DNA of 64,000 nt from NCBI GenBank assembly GCA_016194905.1, contig JACQAP010000029.1, forward strand, positions 62,001-126,000, in the 5' to 3' direction. The stretch is from Betaproteobacteria bacterium. Its GTDB lineage: Bacteria; Pseudomonadota; Gammaproteobacteria; Burkholderiales; JACQAP01. A program made the position numbers and the translations under genes. Below are positions 53,242 through 62,106 of this stretch, in pieces. Each line of letters begins with the position of its first letter. Within the stretch, counting starts at the first letter, position 1. The notes under the pieces are model-generated. The model had not been told where the DNA came from. It was given only the letters and a program-made list of their open reading frames with translations, and did not search any database.

Positions 53242-53976
53242 ATGTTCTTCAAGCAACTCGCCACCAAAGAGTCTTCACTTTCCTACTTCTTCGGTTGCGG
53301 GACACTGGGGAAGGCCGTAGCGGTCGATGTGGTGGCCGGAGATGAGGACTGGTTCGTGGAGCAGGCAAGCAAGGCCAAGGCCGAAATCACCCATGTGATC
53401 GACACGCATATCCACGCCGATCACTATTCGGGTGGCCGCAAGCTGGCAGCGATGACCGGCGCGGCCTACTGCCTGCACGAAAGCATCCAGGGTTTCGTGA
53501 AATTTTCCTTCACGCCGCTGCGTGACGGCCAGACCATCGAAGCCGGCAATACGATAGTCAAGGTCATGCACACCCCGGGCCATACGCCGGATGGCATGTC
53601 GCTTGTGGTCACGGACAAACGCCGCGGTGATGAGCCTTGGTTTGTTCTGACCGGAGACACGCTGTTCGTGGGCGCGGTTGGCAGGCCGGACCTCGCGGGA
53701 CGGGAGCGCGAAATGGCCGGCATCCTCTTCGATACTCTGCAGAAAAGGATTCTGCGGCTGCCCGACACGTTGGAGATCTTTCCCGGCCATCAGGCGGGAA
53801 GCGTTTGTGGCGCCGGGCTCTCGGGCAAACCGTCCTCGACTCTGGGCTTCGAGAAGCGCTGGAATCCAGCCCTGTCCATCAACGACCGGGAAAAATTCAT
53901 CGAGTACGTGGTGCGCGAGATTCCGGTCCGTCCCGCCAACATGGACCAGATTGTCGCGGCCAACATTGCCGGCTGA
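53242..53976 (+). CDS. MBL-fold hydrolase, persulfide dioxygenase (ETHE1)-like
   Basis: 244 residues. Metal-binding THIHADHYSGG near 54-64, HTPGHTPDGMS near 114, GDTLFVGAVGRPDL and PGHQAGSVCGAGL. The GRPD and the single-iron ligand set are typical of ETHE1-type sulfur dioxygenases, which oxidise glutathione persulfide to sulfite. Its place after an ArsR-rhodanese gene supports a role in sulfide detoxification; a beta-lactamase-fold hydrolase of another kind cannot be excluded. AGGAGAAAGAA precedes the start. Confidence 0.85.
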   Translation: MFFKQLATKESSLSYFFGCGTLGKAVAVDVVAGDEDWFVEQASKAKAEITHVIDTHIHADHYSGGRKLAAMTGAAYCLHESIQGFVKFSFTPLRDGQTIEAGNTIVKVMHTPGHTPDGMSLVVTDKRRGDEPWFVLTGDTLFVGAVGRPDLAGREREMAGILFDTLQKRILRLPDTLEIFPGHQAGSVCGAGLSGKPSSTLGFEKRWNPALSINDREKFIEYVVREIPVRPANMDQIVAANIAG

Positions 53977-53999
53977 AGACGCTCACGAACCAGCCAGTC

Positions 54000-55289
54000 A
54001 TGTCTCACGCCGGCGAACTCCAGCACGGCATCCGCCATAACCTCGACCAGTTCGCTCATCAGTTGCTGCAAGTGCTGCTGGTGGGCTTCACAATCGGCAT
54101 GATGCGCACGGTTGTGCCGGCACTCGCGGAGAGCGAGTTCGGTGTACCCCGCAACTCCTTCATGTTGCTCAGCGCGTTTGTGGTCGCGTTCGGTTTCGTG
54201 AAAGGCGTGATGAATTTCGTTGCCGGCCGGCTCTCCGAGCGCATCGGGCGCAAGCGGGTGCTGCTGCTCGGCTGGCTCGTTGCGTTACCGATTCCGCTGA
54301 TGCTGCTGTGGGGACCAAGCTGGAATTGGATCGTGGCGGCGACGGTTCTGCTCGGCGTCAACCAGGGGCTCACCTGGTCGATGACCCAGACTGCGAAGCT
54401 CGATATCACCCGGCCTGAACAGCGCGGACTCACCATCGGTCTAAACGAGTTCTCCGGTTACGTCGGAGTTGCCGGCGCGGGGATCATTACCGGTTATCTT
54501 GCCAGTGAATTCGGCGCCCGCAATGGAGTTGCCGTCTTCGGGCTAACCGTTATTGTGCTCGCCACTGTGCTCACGATCGTGTGGGTCAAGGATACGCGAC
54601 CTTGGGCGAGCGCCGAGGCAGCAAGACATTTGACGAACCCGCCCAAACACCTGCCACGGTATCCAAGAAATATCTCGAACGAGCCTTCGACCTGGGAAGT
54701 CTTTACCCTCATGTCATGGCGTGACAAACGATTGATGGCGCTGAGCCAGGCTGGTCTGGTCGAGAAGTTCGTCGATGCGCTGGTATGGGTGTTCTTCCCG
54801 GTCTTCCTTTACCGCCATGGTGTCGGCATCAGCGGTATCGGCTGGGTGGTTGGCGCCTACGCATTCGTGTGGGGCGGCGCGCAGCTTTTCACCGGGAAAC
54901 TCTCCGACCGTGTGGGCCGGCACAGGCTCAATGTCTGGGGCATGTGGCTTTGCGGGGCCGGCGTGGGTCTGATGCTCGGTTTCGATGACGTGTTGTGGTG
55001 GGCGCTGTGTGCCGGGCTGAGCGGCTTCGGGATGGCGCTCCTATATCCGAATCTGAGCGCCGCGGTCGCGGACATCGCTCATCCGAACTGGCGCGGCTCC
55101 GCCATCGGGATTTACCGCTTCTGGCGCGATATCGGGTACGGTGTCGGTGCACTGGGTATGGGATTGGTGGCGAGTTTTACCGGTTCTATTGAAAGCGGCT
55201 TCTGGTTCGTCGCCGTTGCCATGCTGTTTTCCGGCGGCGTCCTATGGCTCCTGGGTGAGGAAACCCAACCCGGACTCAAGCCCTCATGA
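54000..55289 (+). CDS. MFS transporter of the sulfur module
   Basis: 429 residues, twelve predicted helices. It begins [20 protein letters not shown], with the motif-A-like [15 protein letters not shown] near 80 and [15 protein letters not shown] near 300. It starts 23 bases after the ETHE1-like gene and is probably co-transcribed. Its role might be export of sulfite, thiosulfate or another by-product; no substrate can be read. The ATG at 54000 is chosen because upstream frame overlaps the previous gene. Confidence 0.82.
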   Translation: MSHAGELQHGIRHNLDQFAHQLLQVLLVGFTIGMMRTVVPALAESEFGVPRNSFMLLSAFVVAFGFVKGVMNFVAGRLSERIGRKRVLLLGWLVALPIPLMLLWGPSWNWIVAATVLLGVNQGLTWSMTQTAKLDITRPEQRGLTIGLNEFSGYVGVAGAGIITGYLASEFGARNGVAVFGLTVIVLATVLTIVWVKDTRPWASAEAARHLTNPPKHLPRYPRNISNEPSTWEVFTLMSWRDKRLMALSQAGLVEKFVDALVWVFFPVFLYRHGVGISGIGWVVGAYAFVWGGAQLFTGKLSDRVGRHRLNVWGMWLCGAGVGLMLGFDDVLWWALCAGLSGFGMALLYPNLSAAVADIAHPNWRGSAIGIYRFWRDIGYGVGALGMGLVASFTGSIESGFWFVAVAMLFSGGVLWLLGEETQPGLKPS

Positions 55290-55680
55290 AGCCGCCGTCC
55301 GCTCTAGCAGTTGTGCGTTGATAGCGACGATGATGGTACTGGCCGACATGAACACGGCGCCGAGTGCCGGCGACATCAGGAAGCCAAAGTTTGCGGTGAC
55401 TCCGGCGGCGAGCGGGATGGCGATCGTGTTGTGGCCGGTGGCCCAGAGCAGGTTCTGCACCATCTTGCCGTAGGTGGCACGCGACAGCCGGAGAATTTCG
55501 GCAACGTCCTGAGGATGGCTTCTCACCAGGACCACGTCCGCCGACTTTCGCGACCGCGCCCTGGCCGGTGATGTTGCGGAAGTTCGTCGCTTGCCCGAGC
55601 GCGATATAAGTCAGCCACGATGCGGTGCGGTTGGCGAGGTCCTGCGAGCGAGAACGCGACGCCTGCGCCCTCTCGACCAT
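55284..55680 (-). pseudogene. Collapsed CopB-type copper P-type ATPase gene
   Basis: Three pieces of one ATPase are fused in a 400-bp relic. First: VERAQASRSRSQDLANRTAS (the segment before the actuator-side helices). Second: [18 protein letters not shown] (nucleotide domain). Then a frame change near 55545 and [36 protein letters not shown] and [11 protein letters not shown] (the C-terminal helices). The actuator domain, CPx helix, phosphorylation site and most of the nucleotide domain are missing. It overlaps the MFS stop by six bases. Clearly non-functional. Confidence 0.82.
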
Positions 55681-55759
55681 ATTTCTTCTCCTTCTGAGTC
55701 TTCAGACCAATACTGAACATGGTGATGCACTACCTGCCGGTGCAATTCGCAGTCTGGTC

Positions 55760-56371
55760 CTATTGCTCGTGGTGGTGATGCTCCCCTTTCTGGGTGCCCT
55801 CCGTGTGATGAGAGTTCTTCGAAGCGCCGGTGTGGTCATGGTGATCGTGCGAATGCTGGTGGTGAGATTCTTCTTCAATCTTGGCAAGGGCCTGATACTG
55901 GGCCGGGGTGAGGTCAGGCAATTTCTGCAGGAACGCGACCAGGCCCCAGATGCTTGCATCATCGTGGGTCAGGCCCCAAGCCGGCATCCCGGACATCTTG
56001 ATGCCATGTTTGATCACCCAAAATTCTTGTGCGGGACTTGCGTGGAGGTGCTTGGTCAGATCGGGCGGCTGCGGATAGAGTCCGGCGCGAATCTCGGAAT
56101 CTTTTTTGCCTGGCTCGAGATGGCAGCCGCCGCACATGGCCGCGTAGTGCTCGGCACCCGTTTCAATTAATTTTGCATCGTCAAGTGGAGGCGGTTGAAC
56201 ATCCTTGGTTCGTACCGCGATCGAACGGGAACGAACGGTTTCCATGATCGTGTATGTGAAAGCGGAATGCGGTGCATCCGCCGCGACGTTGAAAATCCCG
56301 GCATAGACAAAAACAAATGCCGATGCAACCAATACACCCGCAATGAGCAACGCTGTTATAAAGGATTTCAT
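55760..56371 (-). CDS. Exported cytochrome c with His-rich C-terminus
   Basis: 203 residues. N-terminal membrane anchor (ITALLIAGVLVASAFVFVY). Haem motif CGGCH near 81, with axial Met in KMSGMPAWG near 125 and VAFLQKLPDLT. The last 40 residues are extremely His-rich (HHQHSHDHHDHTGASKNSHH...), probably a metal-binding tail. It lies upstream of the copB relic and downstream of a CusF-like gene on the same strand, in a copper-handling context. Confidence 0.83.
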   Translation of the reverse strand: MKSFITALLIAGVLVASAFVFVYAGIFNVAADAPHSAFTYTIMETVRSRSIAVRTKDVQPPPLDDAKLIETGAEHYAAMCGGCHLEPGKKDSEIRAGLYPQPPDLTKHLHASPAQEFWVIKHGIKMSGMPAWGLTHDDASIWGLVAFLQKLPDLTPAQYQALAKIEEESHHQHSHDHHDHTGASKNSHHTEGTQKGEHHHHEQ

Positions 56372-56427
56372 CGCTAGCCCCCGATTCTTCGGAAAGATAC
56401 ATCGTGCATAACGGAAGTCCGGCCGGT

Positions 56428-56775
56428 TCAGTTGGCGGACGGCGAGATCTTCATGATGTGGTAACCATCACCCATCTTCATGAGTTCGAAGTCGACCTGG
56501 GTGCCGGGTTTGAGGTCTTTCAATATCGCCGGATCGCGCGCCCTGAAATCCATGGTCATCTTCGGCCATTTGAGGCTCTCGATCGGATCGTGGGTCAGGT
56601 TGACCGTCCCAGATTCCAAGTTAACGGAATTGATTTTGCCGTGGCCCGCGTGGGCTGCCCCCGTGTTCGCTTCCGCCTTGGGACCATCGCCGTGCACGCC
56701 GTGCTGGTCTGCCGCCAGTGCCGCAAAGGCGGTCATGCTCAATGCAAGTGAAGTAGCAAGAAAAACTGATTTCAT
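56428..56775 (-). CDS. cusF: CusF-like periplasmic copper-binding protein
   Basis: 115 residues from the ATG at 56775, GGAG six bases before; an ATG eight codons earlier is weaker. Signal peptide to about 22 (TSLALSMTAFAALAA). The CusF domain at 45-112 (GKINSVNLESGTVNLTHDPI, then KWPKMTMDFRARDP) has the Met-x-Met and Trp copper site. It delivers Cu+ to RND pumps. It lies between the His-tailed cytochrome and the multicopper oxidase on one strand. A second CusF-like domain is fused to the CusB protein at 40803. Confidence 0.9.
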   Translation of the reverse strand: MKSVFLATSLALSMTAFAALAADQHGVHGDGPKAEANTGAAHAGHGKINSVNLESGTVNLTHDPIESLKWPKMTMDFRARDPAILKDLKPGTQVDFELMKMGDGYHIMKISPSAN

Positions 56776-56859
56776 GTGGTTCTCCATCCGGGTTGTCAAA
56801 GTTAATTAAACGCCATTGGTCTTGGTGCATTGACCGACGGCGTGTCCTGCATGGAACCG

Positions 56860-58197
56860 TTAACGTGAGTGACCTTTGTGTCTGGCGGACTCGTTCGGGG
56901 TCGCGGGCGGGACGCCGTCTTCCAACTTCCAGGCGATCGTGCCCTCGGGGTGCTTGTACCAACCAGGGTCGCCGTAGTCGCCGGGAGCAAGGTCCTCGCG
57001 TATCTTCACCACCGTAAACATCCCACCCATCTCCACCGGCCCGAACGGACCTGCGCCCATCATCATCGGCAGGGTGTTCTCCGGCAGCGGCATGCCCATT
57101 TCCACCATGTCGGTCATCTCGGCCATGCCGTTCTGTCCCATCGCCATGTAGCCCGGCACCAGGTCACCGATCTTGTCGGCGAGATCGTCGTGCTTGACTC
57201 CCACCATGTTGGGAACGCCGTGGCCCATGGCATTCATGGTGTGGTGCGATTTATGGCAGTGGAAGGCCCAGTCGCCGGGGGCATCCGCGATGAACTCGCC
57301 GACGCGGATGTTGCCGACCGGGACCAGCATGGTGGTTTCCCGGTAGCGGGCGGTATGGGGAATCCAGCCCGAGTCGGTGCCGGTAACCTCAAATGCGGTG
57401 CCGTGGATGTGGATGGGATGTTCGTGCATCGATAAGTTGGCGACCCGGATGCGCACCCGTTCGCCCACTCGCGCGACCATCGGATCGATGCCGGGGAAGA
57501 CTCGGCTGTTGAACGTCCACATGTTGAACTCGGTCATTACCGATGCGTCCGGCCGCGCAGTGCCGGGCTTGACGTCGAAGTTGTGCAGGATGATTCCGTA
57601 GTCGCGGTCTATCCTCGGATTCTCGGGTGTCGTCGGGTGCACGATGAACAGCCCCATCATGCCCAGCGCCATCTGCACCATCTCGTCTGCATGCGGGTGA
57701 TACATGAAAGTGCCGTTCTGCCGCAGCGTGAATTCGTAGACGTAGGTTTCGCCCGGTTGAATGTGAGGTTGGGTGAGGCCGCCGACTCCGTCCATGCCGT
57801 TGGGCAGGAATATGCCGTGCCAATGAATCGTGGTGTGCTCGGCCAATTTGTTGGTGACCAGGATGCGCACGCGGTCGCCTTCCACGGCTTCGAGCGTCGG
57901 ACCCGGTGTGGAACCGTTGTAACCCCAGCAGTTCACGACCATGCCTGGTGCGAATTCGCGCTTTACCGGCTCCGCGATCAGATGAAAGACCTTGACGCCG
58001 TTTTCCATTTTCCACGGCAGCGTGCTGCCGTTGAGCGTGACCACCGGTGTGTAATGGCCGCCCGGCGGCATGGGGGCCGGTGGTTTGGTTGCGGCCGCCG
58101 ATTTCTCGGCGGCATTGGCCTTGCGAAAGGTTGCGGATACCGCTCCGCCGGCCAGCAGTGCCGCTCCGCCTCTGAGAATGTCGCGACGAGTCGTCAT
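56860..58197 (-). CDS. Multicopper oxidase (copper-resistance type), Tat-exported
   Basis: 445 residues with a Tat-like start (MTTRRDILRGGAALLAGG). Copper ligands: HWHGIFLPNG, YHPHADEM, HPIHIHGTAFEV and HCHKSHHTMNAMGH, giving the type 1 and trinuclear sites. The SHHTMNAMG form is typical of the CopA/CumA-like branch. It oxidises Cu+ to the less toxic Cu2+ in the periplasm. It overlaps the TolC-type gene's stop (ATGA, 58194-58197), so expression is coupled. Met-rich stretch (GQNGMAEMTDMVEMGMPLP) near 360 may bind copper. Confidence 0.88.
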   Translation of the reverse strand: MTTRRDILRGGAALLAGGAVSATFRKANAAEKSAAATKPPAPMPPGGHYTPVVTLNGSTLPWKMENGVKVFHLIAEPVKREFAPGMVVNCWGYNGSTPGPTLEAVEGDRVRILVTNKLAEHTTIHWHGIFLPNGMDGVGGLTQPHIQPGETYVYEFTLRQNGTFMYHPHADEMVQMALGMMGLFIVHPTTPENPRIDRDYGIILHNFDVKPGTARPDASVMTEFNMWTFNSRVFPGIDPMVARVGERVRIRVANLSMHEHPIHIHGTAFEVTGTDSGWIPHTARYRETTMLVPVGNIRVGEFIADAPGDWAFHCHKSHHTMNAMGHGVPNMVGVKHDDLADKIGDLVPGYMAMGQNGMAEMTDMVEMGMPLPENTLPMMMGAGPFGPVEMGGMFTVVKIREDLAPGDYGDPGWYKHPEGTIAWKLEDGVPPATPNESARHKGHSR

Positions 58198-59672
58198 GAT
58201 TGCCTGTCTCCATGTTGGTGAGCGTTGTCCGCAGGGGCGTCCGTGCTAGGTTCAGTTGGCGATGCGGATGGGGGTTCAGCCGCGCCTGCGACTGTCGGCA
58301 GCCTGATCCGCCCGCCGACCACCCGTTCGAGTTCGGTCCAGGCAAGCCAGAAATCGCGGTTCGCGGCGATGTACTGGCGTCCGGTTTGGATCTGGCTCTG
58401 CGAGGCGAGGAGCAGGTCATAGACGCCGATCAACATGCCGTTGTAGAACTTGAGCGTCTCGGCCACGATGGTCTGCTGCAGCGGCAGCAGCACGGTCTGG
58501 TAATGCTTCGCTGTATGCGCCGTTGCCATGACTCGACCGCGGTTTTCGCGCGCTTCGGAACGAATGTCCACCGCCAGTGCAGCGACTTGTTCCTCGGCCC
58601 GCTTGCGTTCGGACTCGATCCGCGCGATCCGGGTCTGGCCTTGATTGAAAATCGGCAACCCCAGTTCGATCTTGGGGCCGTAGGACTTTTCCCCGTCGGT
58701 GTCGCGTTTGAATTGCACGCCGATCCCGAGTGGTCCCAGCCAGCGGAAGTCGCGCGCGAGGTTGACCGCATGCGTCAGCCCCTCCGCTTCTTTTTTCGCG
58801 GCGGCCAGATCCATGCGTCGGGAGATCGCCAGCTTTTCAATCTGGTCCAGCGTTGGCAGCGTTGCGGGGACTTCCGGCAGGCGATTGGGGAATTTCCAGC
58901 CGGTGTCGGCGCCCCACAAACCCATCAGTCGCGTCAGCTTCTCCCGGTCCACATGGAGTTGCGCCTCGACCTGCGCGACTTCCAGGAGATTTTGCGCGTA
59001 GAAGGCCTGCTGCAGACTTTGCTCGCGCTTGCTCAGGTTACCGGCGGCATATTGTCGTTGCGCGATTTCGGCAGCGGCCTCTGTGGAAGTGACGACCTGG
59101 CGCGCCAGCCCGAACGTCTCGGCGTCGCCAACCACACGGTAGTATTGGGACTGCACTTGCGCCGCGAGATCGAGCACGTCACCGGAGACTTCCAGCGTCA
59201 CGCGTTCGGCCGCCGCCCGTCCGATCTTCTTGCGTGCCGACAGCGTGAAAATACCCAGGAAGTTTTGCACGATGTCCAGGTCGATCTCTGTGCCGGCGTC
59301 CTGGATTAGTGCACCAACGCCGAGCATCGGGTTGTCCAACAAACCGGCTTCGACCAGGTCCGCCTGGGCAACACCCAGATTTTCGAATTTCGCCTGCAGC
59401 CTGCGATTGTTGAGCAGAGCGACTTGCACCGCAGCTTCGGCGGAGAGTTCCCGCCGCAGCAACGTGCGCAAGGCTTTTTGCGCCCGCTCATCGCCCTTGC
59501 CGTCGCGATTCCACTCGACCTTCTGGCCGAGATGGTCCGCAACCGCGCTTTGCACTTCCGGGAAGCGAGCCTCGCGCTGTACCGTCGCGCAACCGCCGAG
59601 CACGAATGCACCGAGCACGAAGGCGATGACCGTCCTGATGCAGGGCACCAGTCTGAATTCAGTGCTGGTCAT
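58194..59672 (-). CDS. TolC-family outer-membrane lipoprotein of the copper group
   Basis: 492 residues from the ATG at 59672 with GGAGG upstream. Signal with lipobox LGGC (near 25). OEP repeats follow, with LSAEAAVQVALLNNRRLQAK and the second repeat region IELGLPIFNQGQTRIA near 345. A His-rich, Pro-rich tail (PSTDAPADNAHQHGDRQS) ends the protein. It is unusual in standing without an RND pump gene: its neighbours are the oxidase and a lipoprotein. It may serve the CusBA or CzcBA pump. Confidence 0.85.
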   Translation of the reverse strand: MTSTEFRLVPCIRTVIAFVLGAFVLGGCATVQREARFPEVQSAVADHLGQKVEWNRDGKGDERAQKALRTLLRRELSAEAAVQVALLNNRRLQAKFENLGVAQADLVEAGLLDNPMLGVGALIQDAGTEIDLDIVQNFLGIFTLSARKKIGRAAAERVTLEVSGDVLDLAAQVQSQYYRVVGDAETFGLARQVVTSTEAAAEIAQRQYAAGNLSKREQSLQQAFYAQNLLEVAQVEAQLHVDREKLTRLMGLWGADTGWKFPNRLPEVPATLPTLDQIEKLAISRRMDLAAAKKEAEGLTHAVNLARDFRWLGPLGIGVQFKRDTDGEKSYGPKIELGLPIFNQGQTRIARIESERKRAEEQVAALAVDIRSEARENRGRVMATAHTAKHYQTVLLPLQQTIVAETLKFYNGMLIGVYDLLLASQSQIQTGRQYIAANRDFWLAWTELERVVGGRIRLPTVAGAAEPPSASPTEPSTDAPADNAHQHGDRQS

Positions 59673-59955
59673 CGTTGTCCTCCTTGGACTCATCGGCAGG
59701 CTCTTGCGCGGAACTGCCATGTCGGGCGTGGCTGGAGGGGTCTGCGGGTGCGGAAGGCTGCCCGGACAGGTCTTTCCTGGCTGGCGCCGGTCGATAGCTG
59801 TCTAGCGCGCTCGATGCAGTCGGCGCGGGGACTTGGATTGCGTCGGGGTTAGCCGGGTGCTGTCTTGGATAGCCGGGCGTGGACACCGTGGCGCAGGCTG
59901 GCAGTAGCAGGGTCGCTGCCAGCACGCCGAATGGTTTGCGTGACCTGGGTTTCAT
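59659..59955 (-). CDS. Small lipoprotein upstream of the TolC-type gene
   Basis: 98 residues from the ATG at 59955 (GAGGATTTCT upstream). Signal with lipobox LLPAC near 20; mature part is Pro/Ala/Ser-rich and ends acidic (ESKEDNDDQH). It overlaps the TolC gene start by 14 bases. No family recognised; probably an accessory of the copper oxidase/channel operon. Confidence 0.6.
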   Translation of the reverse strand: MKPRSRKPFGVLAATLLLPACATVSTPGYPRQHPANPDAIQVPAPTASSALDSYRPAPARKDLSGQPSAPADPSSHARHGSSAQEPADESKEDNDDQH

Positions 59956-60141
59956 AGAAATCCTCGGCTTTATCGAAATCCTCAATCTGTTCGCGGTCCG
60001 GCGCTCCGTTCCCGACAAGGGGGATCGGATGCCGTGACACGGAGTGTCGCGTCAGGGCTGTACGGAAACGGCCAGTGTTTATCGCGGGAGGAAAGAACCG
60101 CTCCGGCAGACGTGCCGGTCGGTCAAAGTTTCAAGCCGCGC

Positions 60142-60567
60142 TCAGAGAAGCGCGGACCGAGGAGGACGCTGGGGTTGTTCGGGATAGAAGAAGTGCGGGG
60201 AATCGGCGAGAGCCGATTCAGGAACAGAGTCTATGGTCAACAGGGGCATGGACACAAGCGCGACGATTGCAGGCGCGCATGCCAGATGACATGCGCCGCA
60301 GTCGTTGCAAGCCAGGCCGCTCGCCTCGCCCATTGCGGCGATTTGCGGAGTGTGGGCATCACCGGAGTAGGGAGTACTACTTTGAGCATCGCCGCGAGTT
60401 ATATCCGAATGAACGTCATGATGATGCTGGGAATGATCGGCATGCCCAGGATGGGCCGACGCCACTGTCATGCTGTGCTGGCAGAACGGCATCGCAACCG
60501 CAGCGTAGCCCTGCAACGGGAGCCACAGCGCGATCAGCACAGACAGAATGGATCTCCAGCGATTCAT
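60142..60567 (-). CDS. Small exported His/Cys protein at the head of the copper oxidase operon
   Basis: 141 residues from the ATG at 60567. Signal SILSVLIALWLPLQGYAAVA, a His-rich stretch (HPGHADHSQHHHDVHSD), a Cys ladder CNDCGACHLACAPA, and an end PEQPQRPPRSALL. The Cys ladder and RPPR-SAL ending match the CzcI-like protein at 28266 and the ladder of 45361. Both sit upstream of metal-export genes. Probably periplasmic metal binding or sensing; unproven. Confidence 0.65.
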   Translation of the reverse strand: MNRWRSILSVLIALWLPLQGYAAVAMPFCQHSMTVASAHPGHADHSQHHHDVHSDITRGDAQSSTPYSGDAHTPQIAAMGEASGLACNDCGACHLACAPAIVALVSMPLLTIDSVPESALADSPHFFYPEQPQRPPRSALL

Positions 60568-60709
60568 ATTCTCAGTATATGCCACAACATTTAGTTGTTC
60601 CAATCCTCCGAACCCGAAAGTGGCGCCAAAGTTCCTTATTTTTCAGTTGAAGGCGGTGATTGTTTTCGATTTGAGCGTCGCCTAGATACGGTTGCGGCGG
60701 GATCTGGCA

Positions 60710-61039
60710 TCAACACTTCTTAGTCTGCAAGACCGCGGGCCAATGAGGCGTCCTTACGCTGATCCCTGCGATGAAGATCAAAGCGCCTTTGAAAAGCGCA
60801 ACCCTGGCTTTTGTTCGTGCGCCCCCCGACACGGCATACAGGCTCAATCCGTAAGTGAGTGCATCGCCGAGATTGTCGAGCGAATCCGACAGCAAGGCGG
60901 CAGACCCCGAAATAACGCCGGCGGCCAGTTCCACGGCAAACATCACCGCATTGATGGCAAGCACCGTCCTGAGGGTCGTGCCTTGCCGCTTCCCGAGGGT
61001 TTCCATCGCGCACGCTTTGTTTTCGCAACAATCTGCCAT
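60710..61039 (-). pseudogene. Truncated cation transporter (CDF superfamily, CC..C type)
   Basis: 109 codons: starts MADCCENKACAMETLGKRQG, then SAALLSDSLDNLGDALTYGL, parallel to the intact protein at 20344 (210 residues). After about residue 95 (GALIFIAGISV) the sequence leaves the family and stops. So only the first two to three helices remain. It shares the CCxxxxC start. A relic of a gene equivalent to that at 20344. Confidence 0.75.
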
Positions 61040-61084
61040 TTCTTTAGTTTATCGAGGTATCTTTGTCGGGTACCCAGGATGCTT

Positions 61085-61633
61085 ATGGAACTATTCTATA
61101 TGACACAGTTCGCACCGGAGGTTGAGCGCCGCAGCGGCTTAGGTCCTGAAGTGAATCCACCAGTGAGTCCCGTCGATCTCATCAGCCGCCATCTCACCGA
61201 TCCGCGGACGAGTTGGGCCATCGGCACATTCGGCGCGATCGCGGAGTTTCACCGCGATGCCGACGAGCCGGTTGCGTTGTCCACCCACGGTGCGGTGACG
61301 GCGCGAGGAGGCATCCGATTGCAATTCGATCCCGCAGTCCGGACGATCGCGTGGGAGCGGCCTTCGGCGGGAGACGGATGGATGCACGGTATCGAGCTGT
61401 GCCTTCCCGCGACCGCCGGCGCGATGAGCGGGCGCACGACGGTGACTGAACTCGGCCCCGATGCCGGGGCGTTGCAGGAAGAAGATCGCGAAGCGGTCCT
61501 GTTCGATCTCGGCATCGGCGCGTCGCATTGCGACATCTGCGTGCGCACCTCGGATGCCGCGATACTGCGTACCCTGCGCGCGGCGGTCGGCCGGTGCTGG
61601 CGACGGAATTGCTGCGCGAGATTCCCGCCATGA
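61085..61633 (+). CDS. First part of a split DUF-type protein (DUF6925-like)
   Basis: 182 codons from the ATG at 61085. Content: SWAIGTFGAIAEFHRDADEP, TAWERPSAG-like block and EAVLFDLGIGASHCDICVRT, which I recall from uncharacterised proteins labelled DUF6925. The frame reads through to an out-of-family tail (CWRRNCCARFPP) and stops at TGA 61631-61633, overlapping the next ATG. A -1 shift near 61595 would join it to the following gene into one protein of about 340 residues. Sequencing error, decay or programmed shift are all possible. Confidence 0.6.
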   Translation: MELFYMTQFAPEVERRSGLGPEVNPPVSPVDLISRHLTDPRTSWAIGTFGAIAEFHRDADEPVALSTHGAVTARGGIRLQFDPAVRTIAWERPSAGDGWMHGIELCLPATAGAMSGRTTVTELGPDAGALQEEDREAVLFDLGIGASHCDICVRTSDAAILRTLRAAVGRCWRRNCCARFPP

Positions 61634-62106
61634 GTCCGGCGCGAGTATTCATGTCCCGGTTGGGACGTGTCGAGGTGCGCACGCCGATTCCGAAGTCCGA
61701 CGGCAGAACGCCCGACGGACCTCACACTCATGTATTGCCGGATCTGCTCAGGCACCGGCGTACGCATTCGGCGAATGTGCCGCTGCCCGAGGGCGTGGTG
61801 CCGAGCGTGGAGATTTTTCCGGCAAGTGCGATTCACGACGGACATGGAAAGCGGGTACCTTTCGATGCGAGCGGACACGAGACGTTTCAGTCTTTGCTCG
61901 CCGTACACGGCGACCCGGCGTGCAGCAAAGCCAAGTCGGATACCTTCGCCGCGGTGCGCGCTGCCGAGCCGGCGCGAGATGTGTCGTCCTATTCCCGCGC
62001 GCAGCGACTTGCGCGCCGAGTGGCGCTCAGGCAGTTGGCGCAGACCGACGGGTTATCGCCGGCTTTGACAGTATGGCGTGAGATGTTCGATTGCGAGAGT
62101 GGATGA
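61630..62106 (+). CDS. Second part of the split DUF-type protein
   Basis: 158 codons from an ATG in an ATGA overlap. It has the block ARVFMSRLGRVEVRTPIPKS, DGPHTHVLPDLLRHRRTHSA and VEIFPASAIHD, the C-terminal half of the same family. The frame is open further upstream (PVLATELLREIPAMSP), which matches the protein's expected interior, so the gene is probably one frameshifted reading frame. Function unknown; His-Thr-His in PHTHV could bind metal. Confidence 0.6.
   Translation: MSPARVFMSRLGRVEVRTPIPKSDGRTPDGPHTHVLPDLLRHRRTHSANVPLPEGVVPSVEIFPASAIHDGHGKRVPFDASGHETFQSLLAVHGDPACSKAKSDTFAAVRAAEPARDVSSYSRAQRLARRVALRQLAQTDGLSPALTVWREMFDCESG

Noticed and set aside
53637-53999. N-terminal extension of the MFS gene at 54000
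   Set aside because: The extension is the out-of-frame shadow of the persulfide-dioxygenase-like gene.
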